A stretch of 64,000 nucleotides of DNA from assembly GCF_027486195.1 (NCBI RefSeq), contig NZ_JAIXPP010000073.1:120314-184313 (forward strand), given 5' to 3'. The position numbers and the translations under genes were made by a program. The notes below the pieces were generated by a model, which worked only from the letters and a program-made list of their open reading frames with translations, did no database searches and was not told where the DNA came from. The stretch's first letter is position 1, and each line of letters begins with the position of its first letter. Below, one piece after another: positions 55,734-64,000 of the stretch. This DNA comes from Novosphingobium sp. (GTDB taxonomy: Bacteria; Pseudomonadota; Alphaproteobacteria; Sphingomonadales; Sphingomonadaceae).

Positions 55734-58700
55734 TCATACCGTACGCCTCAGGGCGAGCATTGGGGAGCCGGGCTGCAGGGACTGCTTCTCCTTGATATAG
55801 AGCGCCTCGATCGTGCCGGTGCCGGGGCTTTCGACGGGGCATTCCATCTTCATCGCCTCGATCACTGCGATAGTATCACCAGCCTTGACCGCATCACCCG
55901 CGGCGACGAGCAGCTTCCACACGCTACCGCCGAAGGGGGCTTCGACGAGGTCGGTGCCATCGGGCACTTGCGTAGCGGCGGCAGCGGGGGCTTCGGCTTC
56001 GGCGAGGTCGGTAACGCGGTCGAATTCACCGCGCGCCTGCCAATCGGCGCGTTCGGCGTCGAAGGCGGCCTGGCGGTTGGCTTCGAAGGCGCTGATCGCT
56101 TCGGCGTTATCGGCGAGGAACTTGCGGTAGTCGGCGAGGCGGAATTCGCTGGGTTCGATACGGAGCGCGCGGCGGCCGGCGGGGAAATCGCGGCGCCATT
56201 CGACCAGTTCCTCGGCGCTGACGGGGTAGAAGCGGATCTGGTCGAAGAAGCGCAGGAGCCAGGGTTTGCCTTCGGTGAAGGCTTCGGTCTGCCCCCCTTT
56301 TGCTTTAGCGTAGGTGTTCCAGACCTGCACGGTGCGGCCGAACAGCTGGTAGCCGCCGGGACCTTCCATTCCGTAGATGCACATGTAAGCGCCGCCGATG
56401 CCGACGACATTGGGCGGGGTCCAGGTGCGCGCGGGGTTGTATTTCGTCGTCACGAGGCGGTGGCGCGGATCGACCGGCGTGGCGACGGGCGCGCCGAGGT
56501 AAACATCGCCGAGGCCCATGACGAGGTAGTTGGCCTCGAAGATCAAGTTCTCGACCGCGGCCACATCGGGCAGGCCGTTGATGCGGCGGATGAATTCGAT
56601 GTTGTCAGGGCACCAGGGCGCGTCGTCGCGGACGGCGGCGATGTACTTCTCGATCGTCTCGAGCGTGGCGGGATCGCGCCACGAGAGGGGGAGGTGGACT
56701 ACTCGCGACGGGATCGTGAAATCGGCGAGATCGCCGAGCCGTTCCTCAGCCTCGATCAGCGCGGCGAGCGCGCTGGCCTGATCCAACTGCACGCCGTCGA
56801 AATGCAGCTGCAGCGAGCGGATGCCGGGGACGATATCGATGACGCCGGGGAGCGCGAGGCGTTCGAGTTCGACCATCAGCGCGTGGACGCGGATGCGCAG
56901 CTCGATATCGAGGACGATCTGGCCGTATTCGACGAGGATGTTGCGGTCGCCCTGCTGGCGGTAGATCGTCCGGGGGCGGCCCCCAACTTCCCTTGTAGGC
57001 GGCGTCTGGGCGATTTCCGCGAGGATCGGGGAGAGGTGCGCGACGGGGCGGTCGGGCACCGGGCCGGGGAGCGTGCCTTGTGTCAACAGGCGCTGCTGGT
57101 CGGCGTCCGCCGCGGCGGCATCGGCGATGGTGACGGGGGCGAAGCGCAGGCGGTCACCCGGCACGAGCTGGCCGAGCTTCCAGCGGTCTGCCGCGATGAC
57201 CACGAAGGGGCAGACGAAGCCTCCGAGCGAGGGGCCATCGGGGCCGAGGATGATCGGCATGTCGCCGGTGAAATCGACCGCGCCGATGGCGTAGGGATTG
57301 TCGTGTATGTTCGAGGGGTGGAGGCCCGCCTCGCCGCCGTCCTTGCGGGCCCAGTGCGGCTTGGGTCCGATCAGGCGCACGCCGGTGCGGTTGGAATTGT
57401 AGTGCACCTGCCATTCGGCGGCGACGATCATCGCGATATCGTCTGGCGTGAAGAAATCGGGTGCGCCGTGCGGGCCGTAGAGGACGCGCAGGGTCCATTC
57501 GTTGCCGAGTGATGGGAGCGCGGTGGCGGCGAGTGCGGTTTCGGCGGATTCGTCGCCGAGGTGGAGCACATCGCCCGCAACGAGGCGGCGCGCGGCGTGG
57601 CCGCCGAACTGGCCGAGTTCGAAAGTGGCGCGGCTGCCGAGATAAGGCGCAATATCAAGGCCGCCTTCGAACAGCAGATAGCCGCGCATGCCGCCGCCGC
57701 GCGCGCGGCCGAGCGCGAGGGTCTGCCCGGCGGCGATGGGGATCACTTGCCCGCGCGGGACAGGGACGCCATCGAGCGTCGCGCCGAAATCCGCACCGGT
57801 GAGCGCGACGCGTGCGGGCGCGGTGAAGGCGAGTGTGGGGCCGGAATGCGTGAGCTCTAGCCCGGCTGTGCCTTCAGGATTGCCGAGCAGGCGGTTGCCG
57901 AGGCGGAACGACTGGTCGTCCATCGGGCCCGAAGGCGGCACGCCGACCGCCCAGAGCCGCTGGCGGCCGGGCCAGTCTTGCACCGTGGTGGCAGTGCCGC
58001 CGCTGACCACGCGCACGCTGCGCGGGGTATAGGCGATGGTATCGAGAACGCGGGTGGAAACTTCGCCGCTGGTGAAGGCGGGGGTGCGGACAACTTCGCG
58101 CAGCCAGCGCAGGTTGGTCTCGATCCCGTCGACGCGGGTCTCGCCGAGCGCGGCCTGCATCGCGGTGACGGCAAGCTCGCGCGTCGGCGCGTGGACGATC
58201 AGCTTGGCGAGCATGGGATCGTACCACGAGGTGACGTCGCTGCCGGCCATGACCCAGGTCTCGGTGCGGATATCGGCGGGAAACTGGACTGCCGTGAGCG
58301 TGCCCGAAGTGGGGCGATAATCGAGCGCGGGGTCCTCGGCATAGAGGCGGACCTGCACCGAGTGGCCTTGCGGCACGGTCGGCGCGGCATCGAGGAAACT
58401 GAAATCGCCCGCGCCGCCGCGCACCATCCATTCGACGAGATCGATCCCCATGACCATTTCGGTCACGCCGTGCTCTACCTGCAGGCGGGTGTTCATTTCG
58501 AGGAAGTAGAACTGCTCGCGCTCGGCATCGTAGAGGAATTCGACTGTGCCGGCGTTGCGGTAGCGCGCGGCCTCGCCGAGGCGGATGGCAGCGGTGTAGA
58601 GGTCCTGCCGGATATGCTCGGGAAGCAGCGGGGCGGGGGATTCCTCGACCACTTTCTGGTTGCGCCGCTGGAGCGAGCAATCGCGTTCGCCGAGCGCAAC

Positions 58701-59381
58701 GACGCGGCCCTCGCCATCGCCGAAGATCTGCACTTCGACATGGCGGGCGCGGCGGACATACCGTTCGAGGAAGACCCCGGCATCGCCGAAATTGCTCTGG
58801 CCAAGCCGCGCGACCGTGGCGAAGCCTTCGCGCACATCGGCCTGGCTTTCGCACACGCGCATGCCGATGCCGCCGCCGCCTGCGGTGGCCTTGAGCATGA
58901 CGGGAAAGCCGATTTCGTTGGCAGCGGCGAGCGCTTCCTTCTCGCTCGTGAGGAGTTCCGAGCCGGGCGCGAGCGGCACGCCGTGGGCCTTGGCAAGCGC
59001 GCGGGCGCTGTGCTTGAGGCCGAACATGCGGATGTTGTCGGGAGTCGGGCCGATGAAGACGATTCCGGCGGCTGCGCAGCTTTCCGCAAAATCGGTGTTC
59101 TCGGCGAGGAAGCCGTAGCCGGGGTGGATCGCACCCGCCTCGGTCTGCTTCGCGGCAGCGAGGATCGCCTCGATGTTGAGATAGCTTTCAGAGGGACGCG
59201 CGCCGCCGATGCAGACGGCCTCGTCAGCCTCGGAAACGTGGAGCGAGCCCGCATCGGCCTCCGAATAGACCGCGACCGAGCGCAGCCCCATGCGGCGCAA
59301 GGTGCGGATGATCCGGGTGGCGATGGCACCCCGGTTGGCAATGAGGACGGTGTCAAAAGGCATCTTTGGCTCAGCGCTCAT
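55734..59381 (-). CDS. Urea/guanidine carboxylase (biotin-dependent)
   Basis: A 1215-residue multidomain enzyme. The biotin carboxylase ATP-grasp region (about 1-450) has ANRGAIATRIIRT, the glycine loop KATAGGGGIGMR and the FLEMNTRLQVEHGVTE site. Carboxyltransferase domains related to KipA and KipI (about 465-1050) follow. The biotinyl domain at the end has VIEAMKMECPV. It carboxylates urea to allophanate or, in the version that travels with two DUF1989 proteins, guanidine to carboxyguanidine. The presence of both DUF1989 genes upstream favours guanidine. ATG 59381 follows AGGGGAG; ATG 59363 is possible. Confidence 0.93.
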   Translation of the reverse strand: MSAEPKMPFDTVLIANRGAIATRIIRTLRRMGLRSVAVYSEADAGSLHVSEADEAVCIGGARPSESYLNIEAILAAAKQTEAGAIHPGYGFLAENTDFAESCAAAGIVFIGPTPDNIRMFGLKHSARALAKAHGVPLAPGSELLTSEKEALAAANEIGFPVMLKATAGGGGIGMRVCESQADVREGFATVARLGQSNFGDAGVFLERYVRRARHVEVQIFGDGEGRVVALGERDCSLQRRNQKVVEESPAPLLPEHIRQDLYTAAIRLGEAARYRNAGTVEFLYDAEREQFYFLEMNTRLQVEHGVTEMVMGIDLVEWMVRGGAGDFSFLDAAPTVPQGHSVQVRLYAEDPALDYRPTSGTLTAVQFPADIRTETWVMAGSDVTSWYDPMLAKLIVHAPTRELAVTAMQAALGETRVDGIETNLRWLREVVRTPAFTSGEVSTRVLDTIAYTPRSVRVVSGGTATTVQDWPGRQRLWAVGVPPSGPMDDQSFRLGNRLLGNPEGTAGLELTHSGPTLAFTAPARVALTGADFGATLDGVPVPRGQVIPIAAGQTLALGRARGGGMRGYLLFEGGLDIAPYLGSRATFELGQFGGHAARRLVAGDVLHLGDESAETALAATALPSLGNEWTLRVLYGPHGAPDFFTPDDIAMIVAAEWQVHYNSNRTGVRLIGPKPHWARKDGGEAGLHPSNIHDNPYAIGAVDFTGDMPIILGPDGPSLGGFVCPFVVIAADRWKLGQLVPGDRLRFAPVTIADAAAADADQQRLLTQGTLPGPVPDRPVAHLSPILAEIAQTPPTREVGGRPRTIYRQQGDRNILVEYGQIVLDIELRIRVHALMVELERLALPGVIDIVPGIRSLQLHFDGVQLDQASALAALIEAEERLGDLADFTIPSRVVHLPLSWRDPATLETIEKYIAAVRDDAPWCPDNIEFIRRINGLPDVAAVENLIFEANYLVMGLGDVYLGAPVATPVDPRHRLVTTKYNPARTWTPPNVVGIGGAYMCIYGMEGPGGYQLFGRTVQVWNTYAKAKGGQTEAFTEGKPWLLRFFDQIRFYPVSAEELVEWRRDFPAGRRALRIEPSEFRLADYRKFLADNAEAISAFEANRQAAFDAERADWQARGEFDRVTDLAEAEAPAAAATQVPDGTDLVEAPFGGSVWKLLVAAGDAVKAGDTIAVIEAMKMECPVESPGTGTIEALYIKEKQSLQPGSPMLALRRTV

Positions 59382-59383
59382 TG

Positions 59384-59483
59384 CTCCCCTCCCCAGCGGG
59401 GAGGGGTTGGGGGAGGGGGCACGGCGTTGTGGTCGTCAGGCGCTGGGCACCCCCACCCAGCCTCCCCCGAACGGGGGAGGGGC
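59384..59483. repeat. Inverted intergenic repeat, type D (CCTCCCC/GGGGAGG)
   Basis: Two imperfect, complementary G- and C-rich blocks (about 59384-59422 and 59446-59483) carry CTCCCCTCCCC...GGGGAGG motifs and a GGGGTTGGGGGAGG / CCCCACCCAGCCTCCCC pair. It lies between the DUF1989 gene and the carboxylase gene. Its left edge supplies the purine-rich ribosome site of the carboxylase. Confidence 0.75.
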
Positions 59484-59514
59484 AGAAAGGCTGGGGCTGG
59501 CAGGGCGCCTCGAT

Positions 59515-60153
59515 TCATGCGGCGACGATCATGCGCACGGGCGTGGGGTTGAAGCCATTGCAGGGGTTGTTGATCTGCGGGCAGTTCGAGACGACGACGA
59601 TGACGTCCATCTCGGCCTTGAGATCGACCGTCAGGCCGGGCGCGGAAATGCCGTCGACGATGCCAAGCGCGCCGTCCGCTTCCACCGGCACGTTCATGAA
59701 GAAGTTGATGTTGGCAACGATATCGCGCTTGCCCCGGCCTTCGGTGAGGTTGGCTTCGAGGAAGTTCTCGACGCAGGCGTGCTGGGCCTTGGTGTGGTGG
59801 CCATAACGCAACGTGTTGCTCTCGCAGGAGCAGGCGCCGCCGATGGTGTCGTGGTATTCGACCGTGGTGGCCGCGATGGTCATCATCGGGCGGCCTTCGT
59901 TCGAGCGAAGCACGGTGCCGGTGCGCAGGAACAGGTTGCCTTGCGCGGCGACAGTATCCTGCGCGGAGTAGCGCTCGGTGTCGTCTGCTTCGCTGTAGAG
60001 CAGGAAATCGACCGCCTGGTTGCCTTCAAGGTCGACGATACGCAGCGTCTGGCCCTTCTTGATGTGGTGGATCCAGGGCGCGCGGGCGGGGACGACTTCG
60101 TCGTGGACGATGGTATCGGGCAGGCCATCGTGATGCGGATCGCGGTTCTGCAT
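59515..60153 (-). CDS. cgdB: DUF1989 protein UAAP2, probable carboxyguanidine deiminase subunit
   Basis: A 212-residue protein starts at ATG 60153 behind TAAGGAGG. The urea carboxylase-associated/DUF1989 family is shown by VDLEGNQAVDFLLYS, RYSAQDTV, HDTIGGACSCESN and NINFFMNVPV. In guanidine-degrading Pseudomonas, two such proteins form CgdAB, which deiminates carboxyguanidine to allophanate. The Cys pair in GACSCESN is absent from the partner at 60166 and may mark the metal- or substrate-binding subunit. The subunit letter is a guess. Confidence 0.82.
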   Translation of the reverse strand: MQNRDPHHDGLPDTIVHDEVVPARAPWIHHIKKGQTLRIVDLEGNQAVDFLLYSEADDTERYSAQDTVAAQGNLFLRTGTVLRSNEGRPMMTIAATTVEYHDTIGGACSCESNTLRYGHHTKAQHACVENFLEANLTEGRGKRDIVANINFFMNVPVEADGALGIVDGISAPGLTVDLKAEMDVIVVVSNCPQINNPCNGFNPTPVRMIVAA

Positions 60154-60165
60154 GGGGCTGCCTCC

Positions 60166-60993
60166 TTACCGGCGGTAGTAGTCTTCGACGTTGAGGAAGG
60201 CGCGCAGGCCCTCCGGCGTCGCGGTGCGGATGGGATCGTCCTCTGCGGCCACCGGCCCGCGCCACGCGGTCGCGCGCAAGGGGGTGACGGTGTAGTCGGG
60301 CCGGGGATCGAGCACGTGGGGGACGTTGGCGATCACCACGATGACTTCCATTTCAGCGCGCAGGATCACTTCGCGGCCCGGCTCGAACGGGCCGATCTCG
60401 GGCAGGATCGCGCCGTCATCGGCAATGCGCGCGCCCTTGAACAGGGTGATCGCAGCGTGGATATCGCGGCGCTGGAGGCCGTGCTTGGCGGCACCAAGGA
60501 GGAAGCGGTCGCGCCCGTTGGGGTACTGGCCGCTGTTGCGCCCGTCGCCGTACTTGGCGGCGTTGGTGTAGGCGTTGGAGGTGCCGGAGAAGGTATCGTG
60601 CGTGCCGCCGGTGCTATCTTCGGCGATGCTCATGAGGACGCGGCCCATGTCCGAGAGCAGGAGCTTGTCCGCGCCGATATAGGCGTTCCACTGGATCTTG
60701 ACCGTGTCGGCAAAGCTGTAGCGCTCGGTCGGCATTTCGGCATTGAAGATCTGCAAGCTCGCGCAGGCATCGCCTTTGACGTCGATCAGGCGCAACCGGC
60801 TGCCGCGCGGCAGGCGGCGGGTGGCATAGCCGCCGGAGGCGAGGGTTTCCTCCCAGAGCAGCGCTTCGGGTGTTACTCCTTCGGGGAGGTCAGGCGCGGC
60901 CGGCGGAAGGACGGGCATCGCCTCGACCACGGTACCTCCCTGGGCGCGGGCGTGATCGCGGGCTGCGTTGGGGTTTGCCAGAACCTGAGTCAT
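60166..60993 (-). CDS. cgdA: DUF1989 protein UAAP1, probable carboxyguanidine deiminase subunit
   Basis: A 275-residue paralogue of the next protein, with an extra N-terminal region of about 60 residues. Matching motifs are IDVKGDACASLQIFN, RYSFADTVK, THDTFSGTSNAYTN and AITLFKGARI. Where the partner has GACSCESN this protein has GTSNAYTN. It overlaps the regulator gene upstream by ATGA and sits 12 bases before the partner gene, which supports a heteromeric enzyme acting between carboxylase and allophanate hydrolase. Confidence 0.82.
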   Translation of the reverse strand: MTQVLANPNAARDHARAQGGTVVEAMPVLPPAAPDLPEGVTPEALLWEETLASGGYATRRLPRGSRLRLIDVKGDACASLQIFNAEMPTERYSFADTVKIQWNAYIGADKLLLSDMGRVLMSIAEDSTGGTHDTFSGTSNAYTNAAKYGDGRNSGQYPNGRDRFLLGAAKHGLQRRDIHAAITLFKGARIADDGAILPEIGPFEPGREVILRAEMEVIVVIANVPHVLDPRPDYTVTPLRATAWRGPVAAEDDPIRTATPEGLRAFLNVEDYYRR

Positions 60994-61463
60994 GCGGCGG
61001 CTCCCTGCGGCGCATCGGCTTCCGGCTCATAAAGCTGCGGAAGAAGCGCGGTGGTGGTGACGAGTTCGAGCTGTTGGACCCCGCGCACGCGGCGCAGCGC
61101 ATCCGACAGATCCTTGAGGCGGGCGGCGGGGCCCTGAACGAGGAGGACTTCGAGCGACTGGTCATCCTCGAGGAAGACGTGCTGCGAGGAAATCACTTCC
61201 TTGAGGTAGTGCGCCTGCGTCTGTGCAAGCTGGTGGCGGACGCGACCACGCTCGCCCCGGTAGACGAGGGTGATCGTGCCGGCGAGCATCTCGTCGGGCC
61301 GGGTGAAGGCCTCGTGCGCGGCGAGCGCGTGGCGGATCAGTTCGGCCATGAGCTGTGAGCGCGAGGGGAGTTGGCGCTCGGTCACCATCATGTCGAGTTT
61401 GCGGAACAGTTCGGCCGGAAGGCTCATGCTCAGCCGGGCAAGGCCGGGGGTTTCTATCGTCAT
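60990..61463 (-). CDS. NikR-like ribbon-helix-helix regulator
   Basis: A 157-residue protein starts at ATG 61463, 7 bases after GAGAGG. An N-terminal ribbon-helix-helix (ARLSMSLPAELFRKLD...SRSQLMAELIRHAL) and a C-terminal ACT-like domain resemble NikR. In the region of the nickel site (SSQHVFLEDDQSLEV) the first His is kept. The positions of E. coli His89 and Cys95 appear as Phe and Ser, so a standard nickel site is unlikely. It is placed between the ABC importer and the guanidine genes, so it probably regulates this locus in response to another ligand. Confidence 0.8.
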   Translation of the reverse strand: MTIETPGLARLSMSLPAELFRKLDMMVTERQLPSRSQLMAELIRHALAAHEAFTRPDEMLAGTITLVYRGERGRVRHQLAQTQAHYLKEVISSQHVFLEDDQSLEVLLVQGPAARLKDLSDALRRVRGVQQLELVTTTALLPQLYEPEADAPQGAAA

Positions 61464-61474
61464 TGCCATTCCTC

Positions 61475-62254
61475 TCAATTCGTGGCCGCGACGGGTTGTA
61501 GCTGGGTTTCGGGCTCGGCAGCCGGGACCGGAGGACCGCGCAAGGGCAAGTCGTAAACCGCGGTCGCGCCGTAACGATGCGGCGCGTGGGGATCATGGCG
61601 GCGCTTGTCGAGCGCGAGAACGCGCGTGCCGAGCGTGAAGGCTTCCTTGATATCGTGCGTGACCATGACGATGGTGAGGCCGTAGTCGCGCCACAGGCGC
61701 GTGATCAGGCCGTGCATGTCCGCCCGAATGCCGGGATCGAGCGCGCCGAAGGGTTCATCGAGAAGGAGAATGCGCGGGCGCTTGATCAGCGCCTGCGCAA
61801 TGGCGAGGCGCTGCTGCATGCCGCCAGACATCTGCGCGGGGTAGAGGTGGAGGCTGTCCGCCAGGCCAACCGCTTCGAGCATTTCGGTAGCTTGCGCTTC
61901 GGCCTTGCGGCGCGCTGTGCCGAACAGGCGCGCCGCGAAGGGCGCGGCGGGGCATTCAAGGCCGAAGGTGACGTTTCCGAGCACCGTCATATGCGGGAAC
62001 ACCGAGTAGCGCTGGAACACGACCCCGCGATCGGGGCCGCACTGGGCCTCAAGCGGCGCGCCATCGAGCAGGATCTTGCCGCGCGTGGGCGCTTCCTGGC
62101 CGAGGATGAGGCGCAGGAGGCTGGACTTGCCGGCGCCCGAGGGGCCAATGATCGAGAGGAAGGCACCATCGGCGACCTCGAGGTTCACCTTCTCGAGCAC
62201 GACCTTGTCGCCATACTCCACCCACACGTTCTTGAGCGAGAGGAGCGCGCTCAT
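61475..62254 (-). CDS. ABC transporter ATP-binding protein (nitrate/taurine/urea-type)
   Basis: A 259-residue ATPase starts at ATG 62254, overlapping the permease stop by four bases. Walker A is GPSGAGKSSLL (about 38-48), the signature is MSGGMQQR, Walker B is ILLLDEPFGALD, and the switch His is VMVTHD. It belongs to the SsuB/TauB/NrtD group. With the permease and binding protein it forms a complete importer, probably for urea or guanidine given the downstream enzymes. Confidence 0.92.
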   Translation of the reverse strand: MSALLSLKNVWVEYGDKVVLEKVNLEVADGAFLSIIGPSGAGKSSLLRLILGQEAPTRGKILLDGAPLEAQCGPDRGVVFQRYSVFPHMTVLGNVTFGLECPAAPFAARLFGTARRKAEAQATEMLEAVGLADSLHLYPAQMSGGMQQRLAIAQALIKRPRILLLDEPFGALDPGIRADMHGLITRLWRDYGLTIVMVTHDIKEAFTLGTRVLALDKRRHDPHAPHRYGATAVYDLPLRGPPVPAAEPETQLQPVAATN

Positions 62255-63066
62255 CTTCCGTCTCCATGCGCCCAGGGGAAGGCACGGCGGCTGATCGCGG
62301 CGAGCGTCACGTCCATCAGGATCGCCAGCAGCGCGATCCACGCGACGTAGGGGATGATCACGTCCATCGCGAGATAGCGGCGGACGAGGAAGATGCGGTA
62401 GCCAAGGCCGATATCGGAGGCGACCGCTTCGGCGGAAATCAGGAAGACCCACGCCGGGCCGAGCGCGAGGCGGATTGCCTGCAGCAGGCGCGGCATGGAT
62501 TGCGGCAGGGCGACGCGGGCGATGATCTGCCACGAATTGGCACCGAGCGTCTCGGCCTTGATGATCTGTTCGCGCGGCAGGCTGGCGACATGCGCGGCAA
62601 TATCGCGGACCATGACCGGCGCGACGCCGATGGCGATGAGGACGACCTTTGATGTCTCACCCAGACCGAGTGCAATGAACAGGATGGGAAGCAGCGCGAT
62701 CGGCGGGATCACGGCAATGCCGGTGACGAGCGGGCTGAGCGCCGCGCGCACCGGTGGCAGCGCGCCGATGAGGAGACCGAGGACGAGCGCGAAGAGCGTC
62801 GCGATGCCGAGGCCGAGGCCGAGCCGCTGGAGGCTGGCGAGTGTATCGGCCCAGAACACCAGATTTCCGGAGAGCGGATCGGGCGTGGTGAGCAGCGCCG
62901 TGATCGCGCTCGCCATCGCGGAGGGGAGGGGGAGGATCTTGTCGGACGGATTGACGGCGTGGCGCTGCACCGCGGTGATCAGATAGAATACCACGAGCAG
63001 CAGGATCGGCGCACCGCCCGCAATCAGGCGGTCGCGCTTGGTAAGGTGCCAGTTGATCCAGCGCAT
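62251..63066 (-). CDS. ABC transporter permease (SsuC/TauC/NrtB type)
   Basis: A 271-residue membrane protein has six hydrophobic segments and the EAA loop near ETLGANSWQIIARVALPQSMPRLL. It matches BPD_transp_1 permeases of the sulfonate/nitrate/urea class. It lies 4 bases after the binding-protein gene and overlaps the ATPase gene, so the three form one transporter. Confidence 0.92.
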   Translation of the reverse strand: MRWINWHLTKRDRLIAGGAPILLLVVFYLITAVQRHAVNPSDKILPLPSAMASAITALLTTPDPLSGNLVFWADTLASLQRLGLGLGIATLFALVLGLLIGALPPVRAALSPLVTGIAVIPPIALLPILFIALGLGETSKVVLIAIGVAPVMVRDIAAHVASLPREQIIKAETLGANSWQIIARVALPQSMPRLLQAIRLALGPAWVFLISAEAVASDIGLGYRIFLVRRYLAMDVIIPYVAWIALLAILMDVTLAAISRRAFPWAHGDGR

Positions 63067-63070
63067 GCGC

Positions 63071-64000
63071 TCAGATCTTCCCGTCTGCGGCGAGCTTCAT
63101 GAAGCTGTCGTCGAAGCGCAGGGTGACATGCGCCGCGTCGCCAAGCGTCTTGCCGCCGGGGAAGGCGATGCCGACCGCGTCAGCCGAGGCGGCACCCTTG
63201 AACAGGCCCTTGGAGAAGCTGAAATCGCGCACGCGGGTCATCGTGGTGACCAGCGCGGGGGACTGGGCGGCGGCTACGGCGGCCTTCGGATCGGTGTAGA
63301 GGAAGGTGGTCTTGAGCTGGCTGTCGAAGGTTTCGGGCGCGGCACCGGCGAGCTTGGCCATCGCGGCGCGGGCGGCCTTTCCTTCGGCGTCCTGCTTCAT
63401 CATCAGCTGGACGGTATCGTACCAGATGCCCGCCAGCGCCTTGCCGAGATCGGGGTTGGCCTTGAGCGTGGCGGTATCGACGACGAGGAGATCGAGGATC
63501 TCGCCCGGAATGTCGGCCGAGGAGAACACCTGCGTGACGCCGGGCTGCGCGCGCATGACCGAGAGCTGCGGGTTCCACGCAACGGCGGCAGTGACATCCG
63601 CGCTGGCGAAGGCGCTGACGATATCGGCATCGGCGGTGTTGACCGTCTTCACATCGGTCATGCCCATGCCGCCCTTTTCGAGCGCGCGGGCAAGCAGATA
63701 GTGCGAGACGGAGAGTTCGACGAGATTGACCGACCGGCCCTTGATCGCGCCGAGATCGGTGGCGCCCTTGATCAAGACACCGTCGTTGCCGTTGGAGTAG
63801 TCGCCCAGGATGACGGCAGTCGTATCCTTGCCGCCGGCTGCGGGGATGGTGAGCGCATCCATGTTGGCGAGGGTGACACCATCGAGCTTGCCGGCGGTGT
63901 ACTGGTTGATCGATTCGACGTAGTCGTTGACCTGCACGATCTTGATCTTGAGGTGGTACTTGTCTTCCCACTTCTTCACGATGCCGGCCTGCTGCGCATA
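63071..64000 (-). CDS. ABC transporter substrate-binding protein, 5' end outside the window
   Basis: About 310 residues are visible, open to the window edge (YAQQAGIVKKWEDKYH at the edge). It is a type II periplasmic-binding fold of the NMT1/urea-nitrate-taurine group: YTAGKLDGVTLANMDAL, the VAWNPQLSVM hinge segment and AAAQSPALVT. The N-terminal signal peptide and promoter, and any guanidine riboswitch that may control the operon, would lie beyond 64000. The ligand is inferred from downstream genes as urea or guanidine. Confidence 0.88.
   Translation of the reverse strand, partial: YAQQAGIVKKWEDKYHLKIKIVQVNDYVESINQYTAGKLDGVTLANMDALTIPAAGGKDTTAVILGDYSNGNDGVLIKGATDLGAIKGRSVNLVELSVSHYLLARALEKGGMGMTDVKTVNTADADIVSAFASADVTAAVAWNPQLSVMRAQPGVTQVFSSADIPGEILDLLVVDTATLKANPDLGKALAGIWYDTVQLMMKQDAEGKAARAAMAKLAGAAPETFDSQLKTTFLYTDPKAAVAAAQSPALVTTMTRVRDFSFSKGLFKGAASADAVGIAFPGGKTLGDAAHVTLRFDDSFMKLAADGKI

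Noticed and set aside
55641..57512. Plus-strand frame of about 620 codons opposite the carboxylase, beginning in the type B repeat
   Set aside because: It is antisense to the conserved carboxyltransferase and biotinyl domains and begins inside a repeat.
59384..62254. Guanidine (ykkC) riboswitch within the locus
   Set aside because: Gaps between these genes are 4-130 bases and contain only repeat DNA or ribosome sites. The proper leader would be upstream of the binding-protein gene, outside the window.

Overview
The window looks like chromosome of a Sphingomonadaceae-type alphaproteobacterium (Novosphingobium or Sphingobium style). This is judged from the very high GC, the many TonB-dependent receptors and secreted glycoside hydrolases, dense operons with ATGA overlaps, and three kinds of paired-hairpin intergenic repeat. 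No RNA genes, insertion sequences, phage genes or CRISPR arrays were seen, and no gap between genes exceeds about 300 bases.

Region 1 (1-13.8 kb) is a carbohydrate-utilisation locus. It has a secreted GH2 exo-glycosidase and a secreted GH3 glucosidase on the minus strand. Divergent from these is a large TonB receptor followed by a flavin tryptophan-halogenase homologue, a ROK sugar kinase and a ROK repressor. A LacI repressor lies at the far side, and a LacI-like palindrome sits between the divergent units.

Region 2 (14.9-37.4 kb) looks like a glycoside and aromatic catabolic island. It holds a cupin and FAH hydrolase pair, two MFS carriers, and an overlapping operon of Gfo/Idh/MocA oxidoreductase, TIM-barrel isomerase, Tat-exported gluconate-2-dehydrogenase-3-like subunit, GMC flavoprotein and Rieske demethylase-like oxygenase. 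Next come GH43, GH3, and a two-gene pair matching the alpha and beta subunits of bacterial C-glycoside deglycosidase (TIM barrel plus DUF6379/CGDB). A GPH symporter, a Hyi-like isomerase, a second TonB receptor, and a luciferase-like monooxygenase with a TetR regulator complete the region.

Region 3 (37.5-51.7 kb) has a NodD-like LysR regulator between two divergent operons. One is GH1 beta-glucosidase, esterase, ThuA-like protein and FAD aromatic hydroxylase. The other is GlcG-like protein, amidohydrolase, VOC extradiol dioxygenase and a C-C hydrolase of the 2,6-dihydroxypseudooxynicotine hydrolase type. A type II NADH dehydrogenase and a secreted GH106 alpha-L-rhamnosidase follow. The simplest joint reading of regions 2 and 3 is uptake of plant phenolic glycosides (flavonoid O- and C-glycosides fit best), removal of the sugar by hydrolysis or by 3-oxidation and elimination, then ring hydroxylation, meta-cleavage and C-C hydrolysis. 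The gene families are seen directly; the substrate is inference.

Region 4 (51.9-64 kb) has a fatty acid hydroxylase-family membrane protein and a beta-propeller protein. They are followed by a complete urea/guanidine carboxylase locus: allophanate hydrolase, carboxylase, two DUF1989 proteins (UAAP2/UAAP1, likely carboxyguanidine deiminase), a NikR-like regulator lacking two nickel ligands, and an ABC importer whose binding protein runs off the window end.
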